Positions 28,564 through 36,225 of a stretch of 64,000 bases of DNA are shown here, one piece after another. A program made the translations under genes and the position numbers. The DNA comes from G958296245 sp965262055 (GTDB lineage Bacteria; Chloroflexota; Dehalococcoidia; Lucifugimonadales; G958296245): positions 3,038,001 to 3,102,000 of the forward strand of contig CBDHEI010000002.1 in the NCBI GenBank assembly GCA_965262055.1, read 5' to 3'. The notes below the pieces were generated by a model. That model was not told the DNA's origin and did not search any database. It saw nothing but the letters and a program-made list of their open reading frames with translations. Numbering within the stretch: position 1 is the first letter of the stretch; every line of letters begins with the position of its first letter.

Positions 28564-28660
28564 GGCCCCGCCGGGCGCAGGCGCAACGGCGGCACGGCGG
28601 GGCCTGAGACGGCTGGACGCCGCCGGCGCTCGCCCGTTCCGTCGGCGCCGGCGGCCCAGC
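28564..28660. repeat. Two consecutive GC-rich hairpins
   Basis: GGCCCCGCC (28564-28572) pairs with GGCGGGGCC (28596-28604). A second, longer stem pairs GCTGG/CCGCCGGCGC (28612-28629) with GCGCCGGCGG/CCAGC (28645-28660). Neither is followed by a T-run, which argues against simple termination. Lying in the only sizeable gap of the transfer module, they could be a nick/transfer origin or replication site; no direct evidence. Confidence 0.5.
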
Positions 28661-28716
28661 CGCAATCCCGTGTCGAGAGGCCAGCGGCCCACCAGACGCC
28701 GCTGCGACTACGCAAT

Positions 28717-28953
28717 ATGAAAGATACCACCGGAAAGAGTGAACAGAACGGACGGCGGAAGCCCCGCAGCGACGCCTTTGAGATAGGCGTCATCAGGGTC
28801 TCTTCCAGACCCGCACCCGACGCCCGGGACCGCTTGCGCCGCATCATCACCCTGATGATCAAGCACGCCGCCAGGGACAGGCAGGCCGCGCACGGCGAGG
28901 ACACTCCCCCGAGCGACCCGCAAGCTGATGACACCACCGAGGCGGAGGCATGA
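28717..28953 (+). CDS. Small hypothetical protein of the element
   Basis: 78 residues, mixed charge (RRKPRSDAFEIGVIRVSSRP, then an acidic tail DDTTEAEA), with a central helix RDRLRRIITLMIKHAARDR. It overlaps the start of the PP-loop gene by 4 bp (ATGA), which supports translation, though no SD precedes its own ATG. No family is recognised. Confidence 0.55.
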   Translation: MKDTTGKSEQNGRRKPRSDAFEIGVIRVSSRPAPDARDRLRRIITLMIKHAARDRQAAHGEDTPPSDPQADDTTEAEA

Positions 28954-29228
28954 TGAAGCCCGAACCGTCTCTTACCGTCATCAGCCTGGGCGGGGGCGTC
29001 CAGTCCTCCGTCATGGCGCTCATGGCAAACGAGGGCGCGTTCGACCGCATCCCCGACTGCGCCATATTCGCCGACACCCGCTGGGAGCCGCCCAGCATCT
29101 ACGAGCACCTGACGTGGCTGAAAGACCGGCTGAGCTTCCCCCTGTACGTCGTGGACAACGGACGCAGCCTCCGCGAGGATGTGAAGGCCCTCACCAACCA
29201 CTCGGACTCCCGAAAGGGACTTATATAG
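28950..29228 (+). pseudogene. PP-loop (PAPS-reductase-like) gene, N-terminal half, interrupted
   Basis: From ATG 28950 (GGAGG upstream) the frame encodes SLGGGVQSSVMALMA, the ATP-pyrophosphatase PP-loop, then CAIFADTRWEPPSIYEHL typical of phage/element PAPS-reductase-like proteins. Native sequence ends at 29215; a mobile element begins at 29216 and supplies an immediate TAG at 29226. Joining 28950-29215 to 34773-35346 restores an uninterrupted 279-codon frame. The enzyme family activates or reduces sulphur compounds, or modifies nucleic acids. Confidence 0.88.
29208..29215. repeat. Left target-site duplication
   Basis: TCCCGAAA immediately precedes the element and is repeated at 34765-34772 immediately after it. 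Because the element ends in CCC, a 9-bp reading (CTCCCGAAA) is also possible. Confidence 0.9.
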
Positions 29229-29268
29229 CATCCTAGCCGAGCCTCGGCTAGGATGCTATATAAGTCCC
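29216..29268. repeat. Perfect 25-bp-arm palindrome at left end of the element
   Basis: The arm at 29216-29240 (starting GGGACTTATATAGCATCC) is perfectly complementary to 29244-29268 (ending ATGCTATATAAGTCCC), separated only by GCC. No base pair is mismatched. It forms a hairpin or cruciform at the element tip, 44 bp before the first element gene. Confidence 0.97.
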
Positions 29269-29312
29269 AAAGCAATCTACATCCTTCATACGAAACACTA
29301 GGGAGAACCACG

Positions 29313-31580
29313 ATGCGAATAATCCTTGTCACACTACTGGCGGGAACGTTGCTAGCGTGCTCCCAGGGCATTGGAGGCAACGCGCCCGACGATTCACTCC
29401 CTGCTCAATCTCTGGCAAGAGACACGAGCGTTAGCTTTGCGGCAGTTCCTGTACGTGGTGAGACTTCCCTAGAAGAGAGGATCGCCAACTATCCCACCGT
29501 CGTCAGAGCGCGGATGACCTCCGAGTCCATTGAGGTTGTGGCCGGGGCGGGCAGGCTTCAGGGGAAATACTTCGCTGCCGTGAAATTCGACCTCACGGTG
29601 AGTGAGTACCTGAACGGGACAGGCGCCAACAAAATCAGGGCGATATGGGTGGGCGATGACTTCGACAACCACCAGAAAGCTGAAGGCGCGTTGCCTGACA
29701 TCCGCGCTAGTAGGGATACCCAGTGGGATAACAGGGAGGCGGTCTTCTTCCTGAAAGATGTACCGCTCGATCTCATACCAACATTGCAAGGTGACAACCA
29801 TTACTTCCTGGCGAGTGGATTCTCCTACGAGGACAATTACAGCCTGTCCAGCGAGTACTCCAAACTGTGGCTGCCGGCGGCCGCGGAAGATACCGGTGCT
29901 ACCGGCCAGAGCGGGACGGTGGGGGACAGCCAGGATTTCCTCCTAGCCATGCCGACCGCCCCAGTTGGCGCTACAGGCGCAAGCGGTGCCAGCGCACCTG
30001 CAGGTACAACTATAACGCTGGGTGACCTGAAGCAGCTGCTCTCAGCCGTCAATGCCGAGATGGACGCCGGCGACGGCTCGGCAGAGTACAAAGATTGCGT
30101 CAGGCTTAAGCATCAATATGAACGCGAGGATAGATACCTAATAGCCGAGGGTAAGGGTCGGAGAGTCTTCCGCATGTATCCCGCACATGAGTTCGATTCT
30201 GGCCAGCCCGCCGGCACCACGATCTATGAAGACCAAGTCGCAGGCGCGGAATCAGATGAAGAGAGATCAAAGCTCTGGTTCGATGGACGAGACGCTGACC
30301 TGTTCAATGTCGTGACTGGCGACCTTGTGCCAGTACGCTCTGCATTCACATTCACCCAGACCGTGGTCTCTGCGCGTCCGATTCCCGCAGGAGAATACCG
30401 GGCCAATAACAACTTCCTTCGGTTCCCCTTCATCCCCTGCAATCACGTCTTCACCTACGAGATGGCGGTGACAGTGACAGCGCCCGAAGGCGCTGTTCAC
30501 GAGGCGTTCTTCGACCCTGCGGTGATTGGCGCGGCGGTGGGTGCCGACAGTTCAAATGGCATTTTGAAACCAGCGTCTTTTGCGGTCGAGGGGGTGGGCA
30601 CAACAAACATTAAGCGGCTCCAGTGGGAGTCAGGAAGGGTCGAGATGCAGATGGACCCGCCTGGCAGGCTTGCCGGCCATCACATCGACTTCATCGCCTT
30701 GGACGGTTCGGTTGTGCTGCGGCTGGACTTCGACGACGCTAGGGAAGTTGCTGAGGAAGGCGGGACGCGCGCACTGACATGGGGCGTGTGCGAGCAGCCC
30801 TGGAGTGATGGCGACCTTCTGATGCTGCGCATCAGTGAAAGTCCTCCCGACCTGACCGGCGCGACCAACGATGATCTATGTCCGCCGCCAGCACCGCAGA
30901 ACCTAACAGCCTCCTCCACGCAGGACTCGGTGACCCTGACTCCCCTTCCCCCAAAGACCAAGCGGGAGTTGTTCGAGCGCATCCGGGCCGTAATTGCCCA
31001 CGGCTGGCATGATCTCCCGTCCAGCTATGGCGGGACTGGCGCCCCCGGCATGTTCCTAGAGGACTTGCTAGGCCTCACGGCGGGCGCACTGGATATTCCC
31101 GACGCCGTGGGATGGGAGTTGTTCCACAAGGAAGCCGACGGCCCGGACGCCATCATGCGCTACATGGTGCGGAAGTACGGTTGGAAGGACAAGCTCGGAC
31201 GTCTGAGCTTTCGGCATACCATCCGGGGTAAATCCGACCGTTTCCGGGTGGACGATAGCGGGCGGCAGCTCGTCGTCCGACCGCTTCTGGGTAACGGGCC
31301 TGTTCCGTACTGGTCGCATGAGGAATTGACGGCAGCGGCCGGGGCCAAGCTCCGACGGCTGATGATGGAGGGCGGGCGCGTCCGGTTCTATCAGGCGGAC
31401 GCCTTCGAGGTGTTTAACCTGGTCGACTTCGTATTCGAGGTGCTGCGCGGGGAGATCGTGATCGACTTTGACTGCCGCGAGGCCAAGCCGGGGAGTGACG
31501 GGCTACGGAATCATGGGACGAAGTTTCGGATCTCCCCGTCCGCCGTCTGCCGCCTCTACATGCGAAAAGAACGACTCTAG
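29313..31580 (+). CDS. Chimeric lipoprotein with FN3 start and C-terminal MvaI/BcnI-like nuclease domain
   Basis: 755 residues from ATG 29313 (GGGAGA upstream). Lipoprotein signal MRIILVTLLAGTLLAC (Cys16). Residues about 20-530 are an extracellular-type, beta-rich region of unknown family with a short Gly-rich linker (VGATGASGASAPAG). At about 530 a fibronectin-III opening (APQNLTASSTQDSVTLT) is cut short and changes directly to KTKRELFERIRAVIAHGW. The remaining roughly 205 residues look like an MvaI/BcnI-type restriction endonuclease: YGGTGAPGMFLEDLLGL, DIPDAVGWELFHKEADG, RLSFRHTI, YWSHEEL, GEIVIDFDCREA and NHGTKFRI. A secreted lipid anchor on a DNA nuclease makes little sense, so this is most likely a recombination product. 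Confidence 0.7.
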   Translation: MRIILVTLLAGTLLACSQGIGGNAPDDSLPAQSLARDTSVSFAAVPVRGETSLEERIANYPTVVRARMTSESIEVVAGAGRLQGKYFAAVKFDLTVSEYLNGTGANKIRAIWVGDDFDNHQKAEGALPDIRASRDTQWDNREAVFFLKDVPLDLIPTLQGDNHYFLASGFSYEDNYSLSSEYSKLWLPAAAEDTGATGQSGTVGDSQDFLLAMPTAPVGATGASGASAPAGTTITLGDLKQLLSAVNAEMDAGDGSAEYKDCVRLKHQYEREDRYLIAEGKGRRVFRMYPAHEFDSGQPAGTTIYEDQVAGAESDEERSKLWFDGRDADLFNVVTGDLVPVRSAFTFTQTVVSARPIPAGEYRANNNFLRFPFIPCNHVFTYEMAVTVTAPEGAVHEAFFDPAVIGAAVGADSSNGILKPASFAVEGVGTTNIKRLQWESGRVEMQMDPPGRLAGHHIDFIALDGSVVLRLDFDDAREVAEEGGTRALTWGVCEQPWSDGDLLMLRISESPPDLTGATNDDLCPPPAPQNLTASSTQDSVTLTPLPPKTKRELFERIRAVIAHGWHDLPSSYGGTGAPGMFLEDLLGLTAGALDIPDAVGWELFHKEADGPDAIMRYMVRKYGWKDKLGRLSFRHTIRGKSDRFRVDDSGRQLVVRPLLGNGPVPYWSHEELTAAAGAKLRRLMMEGGRVRFYQADAFEVFNLVDFVFEVLRGEIVIDFDCREAKPGSDGLRNHGTKFRISPSAVCRLYMRKERL

Positions 31581-31584
31581 TGGC

Positions 31585-31618
31585 GTTAGGTATATAAGTC
31601 CCATTGTATATAATTCCC
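31585..31618. repeat. Internal copy of the element end
   Basis: TATATAAGTCCC (31591-31602) and TATATAATTCCC (31607-31618) reproduce, in reverse orientation, the two blocks of the right end (GGGAATTATAT at 34736-34746 and GGGACTTATATA at 34747-34758). The preceding GTTAGG is a degenerate version of GGGACT. Confidence 0.8.
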
Positions 31619-31659
31619 AATGATAACGCTGATTCGGAAGAAGCGAAGGGAGGCTAGTG

Positions 31660-31986
31660 GTGAACCCTTTTGACAAGCACAACTACGCTGATGAGCCCAT
31701 GGGGACATTGCGCATCGCTGGGGGCCCAGGCATCTACGTCGTCGAGCGAGTAGAGCGCTGCGGCTGTCCAGGATGCCAGATGGGCCATTGGAGAACTCTA
31801 GGCCCGGCATTTCCCATATTGGGAGTCTTCAGGCTCATAGGGCAGTCCAAACGAGATGATGGCAGGATATTCGGGTCCTGCAAGGTCAGTCAATCTCCGG
31901 TCTATCCAATAAGGGATGCGTTTCTTGCCGTGACCCATGCTTCTTGTCCGTCTTCATCGTCCTCGTGTCCCCTGCCAGTGGGGTGA
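31660..31986 (+). CDS. Small element protein, probably truncated by the nested IS
   Basis: GTG 31660 has GGGAGG with 6-nt spacing. The first roughly 65 residues look real (NPFDKHNYADEPMG, GGPGIYVVERVERCGCPGCQ, with a Cys-x-Cys-x2-Cys cluster). The tail runs into the nested IS at about 31942, where the translation becomes Ser/Cys low-complexity (ASCPSSSSSCPLPVG). The original C-terminus is therefore lost. No family is recognised; the cysteine cluster may bind zinc. Confidence 0.5.
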   Translation: MNPFDKHNYADEPMGTLRIAGGPGIYVVERVERCGCPGCQMGHWRTLGPAFPILGVFRLIGQSKRDDGRIFGSCKVSQSPVYPIRDAFLAVTHASCPSSSSSCPLPVG

Positions 31987-33430
31987 AAGCGCATTGAAGA
32001 CAAGGCGACTCCCTGGAGCGCTCTCCCCCTCTTGGCAAGATCGTGGTTGTACCCTCCCTCAGCTTGGCGCCGGCGATAACCGGCCGATACGATCCAACAC
32101 TCCCTGGAACAACCGTCGAGGAACCGACACCTCGGACAACTGAAAGATCAACCACCGGGAGTGCCGCACCAGACGGCCTCCCATCTTGATCAGCTTGACC
32201 TGCACGCTCCGCAGCGACCAGTGCTTGACCGCCTTGGGCAGACATAACCGGCGAAGGAAGTTCCCAAGGTTGTACGCCAGAATGAACAGAGACAGACGCA
32301 CCCGGTTGGCCACGAACCGATGGCACGACAGCCGAGTCCAGTTCAGGGCGTACTTCCCCTCCTTGATCCACTGCTCGGCTGTCCCGCGACCATTGTAGAA
32401 TCGCACCGCTCCTTCGGGGCCAGCCGTCATGCTCGTGACGATGAAGCCCACCCGAGGGAACAGCTCTCCCCTGTGCCACTCCACCTTGGCCACCACCCGC
32501 CGTGCCCGGTCCCAACTCCCGGCACGATACCAAAAGTCGTCGTATAGGATCACTGGACGCTTCGGCGGCCTGCCCACAGGCCTCCTGAGCAGAGGGGCGA
32601 TCTCCCGTTGCAGCACCTCGTTGCCGGGGAGTCTTATAGCGTAAAGGACGTGCCGCTCCTCGAGGTACTCATAGATGTCCGGCTTGGCGAATGCGGCATC
32701 GGCACGAAAGTACCGCCGCACTCCTGTCGCCCCGTAGCGGGACAGGACCGGATCCAATACATCACGCCACCTGTGCGCGCTATGTACGTTCCCCGCGCGG
32801 AGCATCGCGCCCTCACAGTCACCGAACTGGTTGAACACGAACAAAGGGTGATAGCACGTGCTCCCAAAGTGACCGTTGTACGATGCTCCCTCCTGTTCTC
32901 CATGTACCGGGCTCTCCGAACTGTCCATGTCCAAGATCACCCGCCGGTGCGGCGTGCGGGACATAGCTCCGTCCACCCACTTAGCGTTCACTCGGCCCAA
33001 CCCTTCCACGTTGCCGTCCTGGGTAAGCACCTCGGTCTCGAACCGGCTCATGGTGTTGGTGCTTGCCGCTGGTCTGTCGATGCCTCGGTCTCCAACGACT
33101 ACCCGCATCGTCGGATCGTCGGCCAACCGTTCAGCATCGTTGGTATCCTCGTAGCCTGCGAGACGACTGTACACTGACTGCCTGAGGAGGCCCACCAATC
33201 GGTGCTGCACGTTACGACCGCCCCGACTCTCCTGTAGACATTCATTCGCCGTCTCCATCAGTCCCAGTGCATCATCCAGCTCGCGACAGGCCAACAGTCC
33301 GGCGTCCGAGGTGATGGTAGCGCCGCGAAACTCCAACCGTACACGGCGGTCGAAACGGAGCGTGGCGCGGGGGTTGGTGCTTTCACCCATTGGGTGCCTC
33401 CGAGGACAGTACGTTATCAACAGCCAAAGC
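31942..33430 (-). mobile_element. IS1380-family insertion sequence (nested), approximate limits
   Basis: The left limit is where similarity to the truncated copy at 3417 begins (TTGTCCGT). The right limit is a guess just upstream of the transposase SD. I could not identify terminal inverted repeats or a target duplication by eye, so both coordinates are approximate. Confidence 0.55.
32059..33390 (-). CDS. IS1380-family DDE transposase
   Basis: 443 residues from the ATG complementary to 33388-33390, chosen because CGGAGG lies 6 nt upstream; a longer in-frame version has no SD. The N-terminus LRFDRRVRLEFRGATITSDA with DAGLLACRELDDALGL is the IS1380 family opening. The catalytic Asp is in VILDMDSSESPVHGEQEG, a second in FRADAAFAKPDIYEYLEE, and the Glu in GRGTAEQWIKEGK. 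The sequence is full length and apparently intact, so it may still be active. A truncated relative lies at 3417-3921. Confidence 0.92.
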   Translation of the reverse strand: MGESTNPRATLRFDRRVRLEFRGATITSDAGLLACRELDDALGLMETANECLQESRGGRNVQHRLVGLLRQSVYSRLAGYEDTNDAERLADDPTMRVVVGDRGIDRPAASTNTMSRFETEVLTQDGNVEGLGRVNAKWVDGAMSRTPHRRVILDMDSSESPVHGEQEGASYNGHFGSTCYHPLFVFNQFGDCEGAMLRAGNVHSAHRWRDVLDPVLSRYGATGVRRYFRADAAFAKPDIYEYLEERHVLYAIRLPGNEVLQREIAPLLRRPVGRPPKRPVILYDDFWYRAGSWDRARRVVAKVEWHRGELFPRVGFIVTSMTAGPEGAVRFYNGRGTAEQWIKEGKYALNWTRLSCHRFVANRVRLSLFILAYNLGNFLRRLCLPKAVKHWSLRSVQVKLIKMGGRLVRHSRWLIFQLSEVSVPRRLFQGVLDRIGRLSPAPS

Positions 33431-33682
33431 AGTCGCTCGCGACCAGTCTAGCACTCATGATAACCACTGTGCTCTGCTATTCGGCTACATCGGGTATCGC
33501 TGTTGCTGATTACGGCAAGCCCTGCAGGGTTGATATGGGAAATGTGGGCTAGGCATCCACCGTGACCGTGACCGGGCAGAAGACCATCTGAGAAGGCGGG
33601 GCGGGGGGTAGCGAGATAGACTGGGTTCCTCAATCCTGCTATCCTGGCGGCGGATGTAAGCCTCCCCGCCTCCCCGCAATGC

Positions 33683-33726
33683 GCCCCCGGCCCATGACGT
33701 TTGCAGGCGTCCTGAAAGCCGGGGGC
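33683..33726. repeat. Hairpin downstream of the mini zinc protein
   Basis: GCCCCCGGC (33683-33691) pairs with GCCGGGGGC (33718-33726), enclosing an inner GACG/CGTC stem. It lies 10 bp after the minus-strand stop at 33736. There is no T-run, so it may protect the 3' end or be a weak terminator. Confidence 0.5.
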
Positions 33727-33735
33727 CTTCCATTG

Positions 33736-33888
33736 TCAGCCCGCGAGATCCCGAGAGCCCTCGTTGGCCTCTCTCGCCTCAGCCTCATAGACTGCATCAC
33801 ACCGCCTAGAGCACGCGGGTGAAAACTGCGCCTTTCCACGGCGCTGTCGATACGGTCTTCCGCAGACCACGCAAGGGTGCATCATCAT
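33736..33888 (-). CDS. 50-residue zinc-ribbon-like mini protein
   Basis: From the first of three consecutive ATG codons (33888, preceded by AAAGGGGG) the frame encodes 50 residues with HPCVVCGRPY (C6-x2-C9) and SPACSRRC (C26-x3-C30) over a basic core (RQRRGKAQ), then an acidic helix. The four cysteines suggest one zinc site, as in small DNA-binding or adaptor proteins of phages. It is divergent from the resolvase, and the two may share control DNA at 33889-34033. Confidence 0.6.
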   Translation of the reverse strand: MMMHPCVVCGRPYRQRRGKAQFSPACSRRCDAVYEAEAREANEGSRDLAG

Positions 33889-34033
33889 AGCCCACCCCCT
33901 TTCACTAGATAGACCAGGACGGTTGCACCTGATTTCAGCGCGCCCGAAACCGCCCGAATGTCGGCCTTGCCCTAAGCGGCAAACAACGAGGGGTTGACTG
34001 AGCAGCCCAAAAAGGTGTAGTGTCGCGGGTGGC

Positions 34034-34645
34034 ATGATTTACGGGTACGCCAGAACTAGCAGACACGGGCTTGCGCTGGAGAACCAACTTCGGCAACTCA
34101 AGGAACACGGGGTAGCCCCAGAGGCCATCTACGCCGACCGGGGAATCTCCGGCGCATCTTTCGCGTCGACGCGGCAGCAGTTCACCCTCATGGACTCAGC
34201 CCTCCAGCCCGGAGACACCGTTGTGGTGGCGGCCTTTGACCGGCTCTCTCGGCGCCGGGCCGACCTACAGTCAATCTTCGCTAACTGGTGCACCCGCCGA
34301 ATCCGGCTTCGTTCTCTGGCCTCCACTGAGGCGGGTATGACGCGACTCCTGGACACAGACCCCGACGACATATCGGGTGCCTTTGTGCGGGACACCATCG
34401 TTAGCCTCTTGGGGTTTCTAGGGGAAATAGAGCTAGAGACCCTGAAGCGCCGGACCGTTGCCGGGATGGAGCGCGCACGGGCAGAAGGCAAGCGGATAGG
34501 GCGGCCCAGGACCGCACAGGGTACGATAGACCTAGCGCGTCAACTTCACGCTGCGGGCAAGAGCATCAATCAGATTGCCAAAGACCTGCGCGTGGCGCGG
34601 GCATCAGTCGGAAGGTGGGTGAAGGAGGTACAAAGGGGCCAATGA
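34034..34645 (+). CDS. Small serine recombinase (resolvase/invertase type)
   Basis: 203 residues. The catalytic domain begins IYGYARTSRHG (nucleophile Ser9), with AIYADRGISG, a VVAAFDRLSRRRADLQ block and a long E-helix (LETLKRRTVAGMERARAEGK). The C-terminal HTH (GKSINQIAKDLRVARASVGRWV) completes a canonical resolvase. It overlaps the next ORF by 4 bp (ATGA). It could resolve cointegrates of the 5.5-kb element or mobilise it; the palindromic ends are possible binding sites. Confidence 0.92.
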   Translation: MIYGYARTSRHGLALENQLRQLKEHGVAPEAIYADRGISGASFASTRQQFTLMDSALQPGDTVVVAAFDRLSRRRADLQSIFANWCTRRIRLRSLASTEAGMTRLLDTDPDDISGAFVRDTIVSLLGFLGEIELETLKRRTVAGMERARAEGKRIGRPRTAQGTIDLARQLHAAGKSINQIAKDLRVARASVGRWVKEVQRGQ

Positions 34646-35346
34646 GCATCTTTGCAGAGGCACCTGCTGACGGCCCAGACGGTCTAAGGCTGTGTGCCCA
34701 CTGTGGGAAGCGCCGCAGCCCCCAGTCCTTTCAAGGGGAATTATATGGGACTTATATAAGTCCCTCCCGAAACTACGTGGACATACCCGTCTACCTGAAG
34801 GGAGGCGACGGGGAGGGCGACGGCATCGGCAGGCGGCAGTGCACCGACAACTACAAGATCAGGCCCATCAGACGCAGGATAAGGGAATTGCTGGGCCTGA
34901 GACCCCGGCAGCGCGTCCCCGCCGGAACCACCGTCGAGCTGTGGCTCGGTATCTCCACCGACGAGGCCATACGCATGAGGACCTCCCGCGACCGGTGGAT
35001 GACGAACCGTTACCCGCTCATCGAGAAGGGGATGTCCCGCAGCGACTGCCTGAGCTGGTGGAAGAAGCGTTACGACAGGCCCCTGGAACGCTCGGCCTGC
35101 GTCGCCTGCCCCTTCCAGTCCCGCCACAGATGGGTGGAGACGAAGCGCAGGTGGCCGGAGATGTTCGCCGAGGCGGTGGAGATCGACGCCAGATTGCGGG
35201 AGGGGCTGTCACTGGACAAGACGCCGTACCTGCACTCCCTGCGGATGCCCCTGGCCGAGGCGGTCGCCCTCGATGAGGTGGACCTGGGAGAGGACGGGCT
35301 GCGAGACGGGTTCGGAAACGAGTGCGAGGGACATTGTGGGGTGTGA
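34642..35346 (+). CDS. Chimeric ORF: element zinc-finger leader fused to C-terminal half of the PP-loop protein
   Basis: ATG 34642 overlaps the resolvase stop. Codons 1-41 come from the element, including LCAHCGKRRSPQSFQG (one Cys pair) and the translated terminal repeat. From 34773 the frame is the split PP-loop gene: YVDIPVYLKGG, RRQCTDNYKIRPIRRRIREL, a Cys-containing SACVACPFQSRHRW motif and the LDKTPYLHS end, all features of PAPS-reductase-like C-terminal domains. The ATP-binding half is missing, so the product probably lacks the original activity, but it is expressible from the element's resolvase operon. Confidence 0.8.
   Translation: MSIFAEAPADGPDGLRLCAHCGKRRSPQSFQGELYGTYISPSRNYVDIPVYLKGGDGEGDGIGRRQCTDNYKIRPIRRRIRELLGLRPRQRVPAGTTVELWLGISTDEAIRMRTSRDRWMTNRYPLIEKGMSRSDCLSWWKKRYDRPLERSACVACPFQSRHRWVETKRRWPEMFAEAVEIDARLREGLSLDKTPYLHSLRMPLAEAVALDEVDLGEDGLRDGFGNECEGHCGV
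34747..34764. repeat. 18-bp perfect palindrome at right end of the element
   Basis: GGGACTTATATAAGTCCC reads the same on both strands. Together with the 29216 palindrome it forms the terminal repeat pair; the right target duplication follows at 34765-34772. Confidence 0.95.
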
Positions 35347-35481
35347 GGTGGGGGTGAAGTCGAACGACAGAGGTCTGGGCAACCCACAGCTGCACGGGCT
35401 ATCACCGGCATCGAGCGTTGACAGCCGCCGCCGCTCGTGGTATTTTTCTTCTACCACCCCTATCGCTTCGCCGGTAGGGTC

Positions 35482-35513
35482 GAGACCGTCCTCCGGGGCG
35501 GTCTCTGTCTTTG
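35482..35513 (+). terminator. Intrinsic terminator
   Basis: GAGACCG (35482-35488) pairs with CGGTCTC (35499-35505), followed by TGTCTTTG. It separates the PP-loop remnant from the NYN gene, whose start lies 15 bp further on. Confidence 0.6.
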
Positions 35514-35527
35514 TATGGGAGTAGCGA

Positions 35528-36157
35528 TTGATCACCAACGTCTACATCGACGGCTTCAATCTCTACTACCGCGCCCTGAAGGACACGCCCTACAGGTGGC
35601 TGGACCTCCGGAGGCTGGCCGAGACGCTCTTTTCCCAAGACTCGATCAACCGGGTCTGCTACTTCACCGCCCGGCTTGATGCCCGTCCCGGTAATCCCAA
35701 TCAGCCACGTCGCCAGCTCGTCTACCTGAGAGCCCTGGCGACGCTGCCTGGATTCGACACGTACTACGGCGTCTTCCGGTCCGGCGTCAAGCGCCGTCCG
35801 CTGGCGGAGCCTGTGACGGGGCTGCCGTCTTACGTCCTGGTGAGGGACTCGGAGGAGAAGGGGTCGGACGTGAACCTCGCCACCCGTCTCCTGGTCGATG
35901 GGTTCAACGGGGAGTACGAGCAGGCGGTCGTCGTGTCCAATGACGCGGACTTTGCGGGAGCGATGCGCTACGTTCGGGACGATCTGGGGCTTCGGGTCAC
36001 GCTGGTCAACCCGGACCCCAGGAACAGCAGTCCGAGGGAGCTGGCGGACGCCGCGACCTACGTCAAGCGCCTGTGGAAGAGCCACCTGAGACGGAGCCTG
36101 TTCCCCGACACGCTGACTGACGGGATCGGAACTATAACCAAGCCAGCGGGGTGGTAG
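35528..36157 (+). CDS. NYN domain (LabA/DUF88-like) putative ribonuclease
   Basis: 209 residues from TTG 35528 with GGGAG upstream. The PIN-like NYN core shows VYIDGFNLYYRAL (first Asp and Asn), EEKGSDVNLATRLL (second Asp), VVVSNDADFAGAM (third and fourth Asp) and VTLVNPDP. These acidic residues form the metal site of NYN RNases. It is a common neighbour of mobile-element genes; its target is unknown. It lies between a terminator and the recombinase promoter, so it is likely a separate unit. Confidence 0.88.
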   Translation: MITNVYIDGFNLYYRALKDTPYRWLDLRRLAETLFSQDSINRVCYFTARLDARPGNPNQPRRQLVYLRALATLPGFDTYYGVFRSGVKRRPLAEPVTGLPSYVLVRDSEEKGSDVNLATRLLVDGFNGEYEQAVVVSNDADFAGAMRYVRDDLGLRVTLVNPDPRNSSPRELADAATYVKRLWKSHLRRSLFPDTLTDGIGTITKPAGW

Positions 36158-36189
36158 AGAATGACTGACCTACTGGCGGGTGACGCGCT

Positions 36190-36219
36190 TTGACGCCGGC
36201 CCCCCAATCGCGGTATCAT
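36190..36219 (+). promoter_or_regulatory. Sigma-70-like promoter upstream of the structured RNA
   Basis: -35 TTGACG (36190-36195) and -10 TATCAT (36214-36219), 18 bp apart; transcription would start near 36226. Confidence 0.6.
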
Positions 36220-36225
36220 GGGAGC

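Larger units (their letters stand above)
29216..34764. mobile_element. 5.5-kb mobile element with palindromic ends inserted in the PP-loop gene
   Basis: The boundaries are set by the 8-bp direct repeat on both sides and by exact restoration of the host reading frame after removal. Both ends begin with the inverted sequence GGGACTTATATA, and each end is itself palindromic. A third, partly degenerate copy occurs at 31585-31618, so the element may be two units side by side. Cargo in order: lipoprotein/nuclease chimera, a short ORF, a nested IS1380-family IS, a mini zinc protein, a small serine resolvase and a short zinc-finger ORF reading out of the right end. No transposase other than that of the nested IS is recognised, so the mobilising enzyme is unknown. 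Confidence 0.88.

Noticed and set aside
29216..29268. Palindrome as an intrinsic terminator
   Set aside because: No T-run on either strand, and it coincides exactly with the element tip and target duplication.
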